Assembly (NCBI GenBank): GCA_903863315.1
Contig: CAIPBN010000764.1
Location: 1-6,541 of the forward strand
DNA length: 6,541 nucleotides
Direction of reading: 5' to 3'
Source of the DNA: an uncultured Verrucomicrobiota bacterium
GTDB lineage: Bacteria; Verrucomicrobiota; Verrucomicrobiia; Limisphaerales; SXTU01
Made by a program: the position numbers and the translations under genes. Below the pieces are notes generated by a model. That model saw nothing but the letters and a program-made list of their open reading frames with translations. It was not told the DNA's origin and ran no database searches. Positions 4,884 through 6,541 of the stretch are shown here, piece after piece. The first letter of the stretch is position 1, and every line of letters begins with the position of its first letter.

Positions 4884-6200
4884 CTATGGCGCGAAGTTCA
4901 CCGCCACCGGCTCGCGCTCGAAATCGTTGGCCAGCATGAGCGGCTGCGGCTTCAGCCCGCCCAGCGCGGCGACGAAACGGTCGGGGACGACCTCCAGCCG
5001 CGTGTTGTAGTAGGTGGCAATCTCGTTGAAGTAACCCCGCGCCAGCGCGATTCGGTGCTCTGTGTCCACGAGTGATTTTTGCAATTCGAGGAAGGCCGGT
5101 TGCGCCGTGAGTTCCGGGTAAGCCTCGCGCACCGTGACGAGCACCTTCGTGCAAGCCGCGTAGTCCGGCCCGGCGACGCCCGGTGGCGTGGCGGTCTGCT
5201 GCGCGCGCAGCAGCGCGATGTGTTCCTGTAACGTCGCTTCGTGGTCCCGCAGGCCGGTGACCGTGGCGACGAGGTTCGGGATGAGGTCGAAGCGACGCTT
5301 GAGCTGCACGTCCACCTGCGCCCAGCCCTGCCGCACGCGTTGGCGGAGGTCAATGAGGCTGTTGAACACCATCCACACCCAGCCGAGCACAACGGTGAAG
5401 CCGAAGCCAAACGCCGGCAGCAAATAGATTGGCCATTGCCGCTGCAAGTCGCGCCCTTGCACGCCATCGCGCCAGACGAAGCCGCCGACCGCCAGCAGCA
5501 GCCCGAAGATGAGCCAACCCCAGAAGGCCCATGCGAAGCCGGAGCTGATTTGCTGTTCGCTGCGCGTCGAGATGAGGAACATCGGTGCGCTCTTGTCCGC
5601 CGCAATTTCTGGGGCGACCACATCGTTCCGCTCGCGCGCCTGACCCATCACGTAGAGGGGCGTGTGTAGCGGCAGCGCGCGTTCGTGGAAGCGCCGCCGG
5701 CCGGTCGAGTTCATGATGCCGCCCGCCGGGCCTTTGCCGTAGTAAAGCGCGTCCCAGCTCGTGCAGGTTTGGTCAAAGACTTCGAGCGCCTCGATGTCTG
5801 CGCCCTCGGACTGCACCAGCACCGCGCCGTAATCGTCGTTGAGGTAAAAGGGAATCATCTCGCCGCCGCTGGCCACCGTGGTCCAGCCGCTCTCCACCCG
5901 CGTGCGCGTCTGCGTCTTGCCATCGCTGTCTGTGTAGGTCTCTGTGACGGTGCGTTCCCATTCCTCGTCCACGCCCCACGAGTAGTGAACGCAGCGGCAC
6001 TCCGCGAGAAAGCTCCTCAGCGGCGCGTCAATCTCCGCCGTGCCCTTCAGCTCCACGAGGCCGATGAACACACCCGTGGTCTTCGACGTGGGCAGGTTGT
6101 CCACGAGCCGACGGCGCTTGCCCGCGCGCATCGCGCCGAGCAAGCACAGGAAACCCAGCACGCAGCCAATCACTGGCAGCCACGGGACAAGCTCGTTCAT
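4884..6200 (-). CDS. GIDE-like / LemA domain fusion membrane protein
   Basis: The 438-residue protein has an N-terminal membrane helix (about 5-24) followed by a basic RAGKRRR stop-transfer. Residues about 36-80 (TTGVFIGLVELKGTAEIDAPLRSFLAECRCVHY) match the opening of the GIDE domain, known from mitochondrial MUL1/MAPL-type E3 ligases and many bacterial membrane proteins. The insert after it contains charged, Thr-rich strands (78-110). Two more hydrophobic segments lie at about 218-240 and 256-280. The C-terminal part (about 280-425) is a LemA domain: FNSLIDLRQRVRQGWAQVDVQLKRRFDLIPNLV, then LQKSLVDTEHRIALARGYFNEIATYYNTRLEVVPDRFVA. No RING finger is present, so ligase activity should not be assumed. 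LemA proteins are coiled, membrane-linked and of unclear biochemical role. The gene is the first of an operon with the serine hydrolase. ATG 6200 has no Shine-Dalgarno sequence; a palindrome lies one base upstream. Domain calls are from memory of the families. Confidence 0.88.
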   Translation of the reverse strand: MNELVPWLPVIGCVLGFLCLLGAMRAGKRRRLVDNLPTSKTTGVFIGLVELKGTAEIDAPLRSFLAECRCVHYSWGVDEEWERTVTETYTDSDGKTQTRTRVESGWTTVASGGEMIPFYLNDDYGAVLVQSEGADIEALEVFDQTCTSWDALYYGKGPAGGIMNSTGRRRFHERALPLHTPLYVMGQARERNDVVAPEIAADKSAPMFLISTRSEQQISSGFAWAFWGWLIFGLLLAVGGFVWRDGVQGRDLQRQWPIYLLPAFGFGFTVVLGWVWMVFNSLIDLRQRVRQGWAQVDVQLKRRFDLIPNLVATVTGLRDHEATLQEHIALLRAQQTATPPGVAGPDYAACTKVLVTVREAYPELTAQPAFLELQKSLVDTEHRIALARGYFNEIATYYNTRLEVVPDRFVAALGGLKPQPLMLANDFEREPVAVNFAP

Positions 6201-6201
6201 A

Positions 6202-6223
6202 GGGCTTGGCTATAGCAAAGCCC
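6202..6223. promoter_or_regulatory. 22-bp near-perfect palindrome at the GIDE-LemA start
   Basis: The arms GGGCTT (6202-6207) and AAGCCC (6218-6223) flank a perfect GCTATAGC core (6209-6216). Only the single pair at 6208/6217 does not match. The site ends one base before the ATG of the GIDE-LemA gene on the - strand. It could be an operator for a dimeric regulator, or an mRNA hairpin covering the translation start region. Symmetry is seen directly; regulation is inferred. Confidence 0.4.
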
Positions 6224-6280
6224 GGCGGGGGATGGACACTACAGAAACTATTGAGACTCGCATAAGTGGTTAAAATCGCA

Positions 6281-6541
6281 TCACAAAGAAAGCTCAGCTT
6301 GGTGCCAGACGGCGCGGACGAGCCTGGGTCGGCGTTGGGCGCGACGCAGCGCCCGGCGGGCTTCTTGCCCCAATTCCGCGAAGTCCTTAGGGCAGAAATT
6401 GGCCAGCGCGTGTTTTTTGAGGTGCCCCCAGACGTATTCGACCGGGTTGAGTTCCGGCGCATATGCGGGCAGGCGCGCCAGCATGACCGCGCCCCGGGTG
6501 TGCTCGACCCATTGGGTGACCACGCGGCTGCGATGCACCGC
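6281..6541 (-). CDS. IS630-family transposase, C-terminal part (cut by window end)
   Basis: This is the last 86 or so codons of a DDE transposase of the IS630/Tc1/mariner group. The diagnostic stretch is LPAYAPELNPVEYVWGHLKKHALANFCP, which carries the third catalytic acid (Glu of NPVE, codon 6437-6439) of the DDE triad. A typical basic C-terminal helix (EARRALRRAQRRPRL) follows. The frame stays open to the window edge at 6541, so the GTG at 6538 is very unlikely to be the true start, and the first two aspartates lie outside. The stop TGA is at 6281-6283. Family members carry the transposase in one reading frame or in two frames joined by frameshifting; this window cannot tell which applies. 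The terminal inverted repeat on this side should lie between the stop and about 6224, but I cannot define it without the other end. The element points into the upstream side of the GIDE-LemA operon. Confidence 0.88.
   Translation of the reverse strand, partial: AVHRSRVVTQWVEHTRGAVMLARLPAYAPELNPVEYVWGHLKKHALANFCPKDFAELGQEARRALRRAQRRPRLVRAVWHQAELSL
6281..6541 (-). mobile_element. IS630-type insertion sequence, one end (partial)
   Basis: The transposase fragment shows that an IS630-type element enters from the right edge. Its boundary is probably within 6224-6280, a stretch visibly richer in A+T than the genes on either side, but no inverted repeat or TA target duplication can be verified from one end. 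I therefore give only the coding part as the supported extent. IS630 elements insert at TA dinucleotides, and several occur in that gap. Confidence 0.6.

Noticed and set aside
5685..6215. + strand open frame of 176 codons opposite GIDE-LemA
   Set aside because: Complement of a strongly supported gene with recognised domains; composition is Ala/Arg/His-rich filler.
6224..6300. Sigma-70-like promoter (TTGTGA ... TATGCG) on the - strand before GIDE-LemA
   Set aside because: The -10 hexamer matches only three of six consensus bases, and an IS end probably occupies the same space.
1..6541. CRISPR array, tRNA, rRNA, riboswitch
   Set aside because: No spaced identical repeats, cloverleaf or known riboswitch core was seen on either strand by eye.

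Overview
The window looks like GC-rich bacterial chromosome, most probably from the Verrucomicrobiota (a Pedosphaera/Limisphaerales-type lineage). This rests on the overall protein style, the near absence of Shine-Dalgarno sequences in front of confident starts, and short-period degenerate intergenic repeats of a kind I remember from that phylum. The assignment is an inference; there is no rRNA or other phylogenetic marker here.

Left half (1-3810, all + strand). A non-coding leader (1-125) carries a perfect 9-bp GC hairpin and a 10-bp-period repeat. Four coding units follow: an uncharacterised five-helix membrane protein with a proline-rich head (126-923); a lower-GC gene of unknown function that appears to be split by a single-base frameshift near 1490 (about 1000-2159); a small uncharacterised four-helix membrane protein (2194-2685); and cysteine synthase A, cysK (2815-3810). 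The first three are tightly packed. cysK has its own 129-bp leader, and a hairpin directly after its stop may be a terminator.

Right half (3874-6200, - strand), convergent with cysK. A two-gene operon encodes a membrane protein that fuses an N-terminal GIDE-like domain to a C-terminal LemA domain (4884-6200). Only five bases downstream lies a membrane-anchored serine alpha/beta hydrolase with a complete Ser-Asp-His triad (3874-4878). A 22-bp near-perfect palindrome sits one base upstream of the GIDE-LemA start codon.

Right edge (6281-6541, - strand). This is the C-terminal part of an IS630/Tc1-type DDE transposase, cut by the window end, so an insertion sequence abuts the promoter side of the GIDE-LemA operon.

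Only cysK has a firm biochemical role (O-acetylserine to cysteine). I see no CRISPR array, defence island, tRNA or rRNA. The most interesting items are the GIDE-LemA fusion coupled to a hydrolase, the palindrome next to its start, the broken low-GC gene, and two uncharacterised membrane protein families. I do not see convincing evidence for a wholly new multi-gene system.
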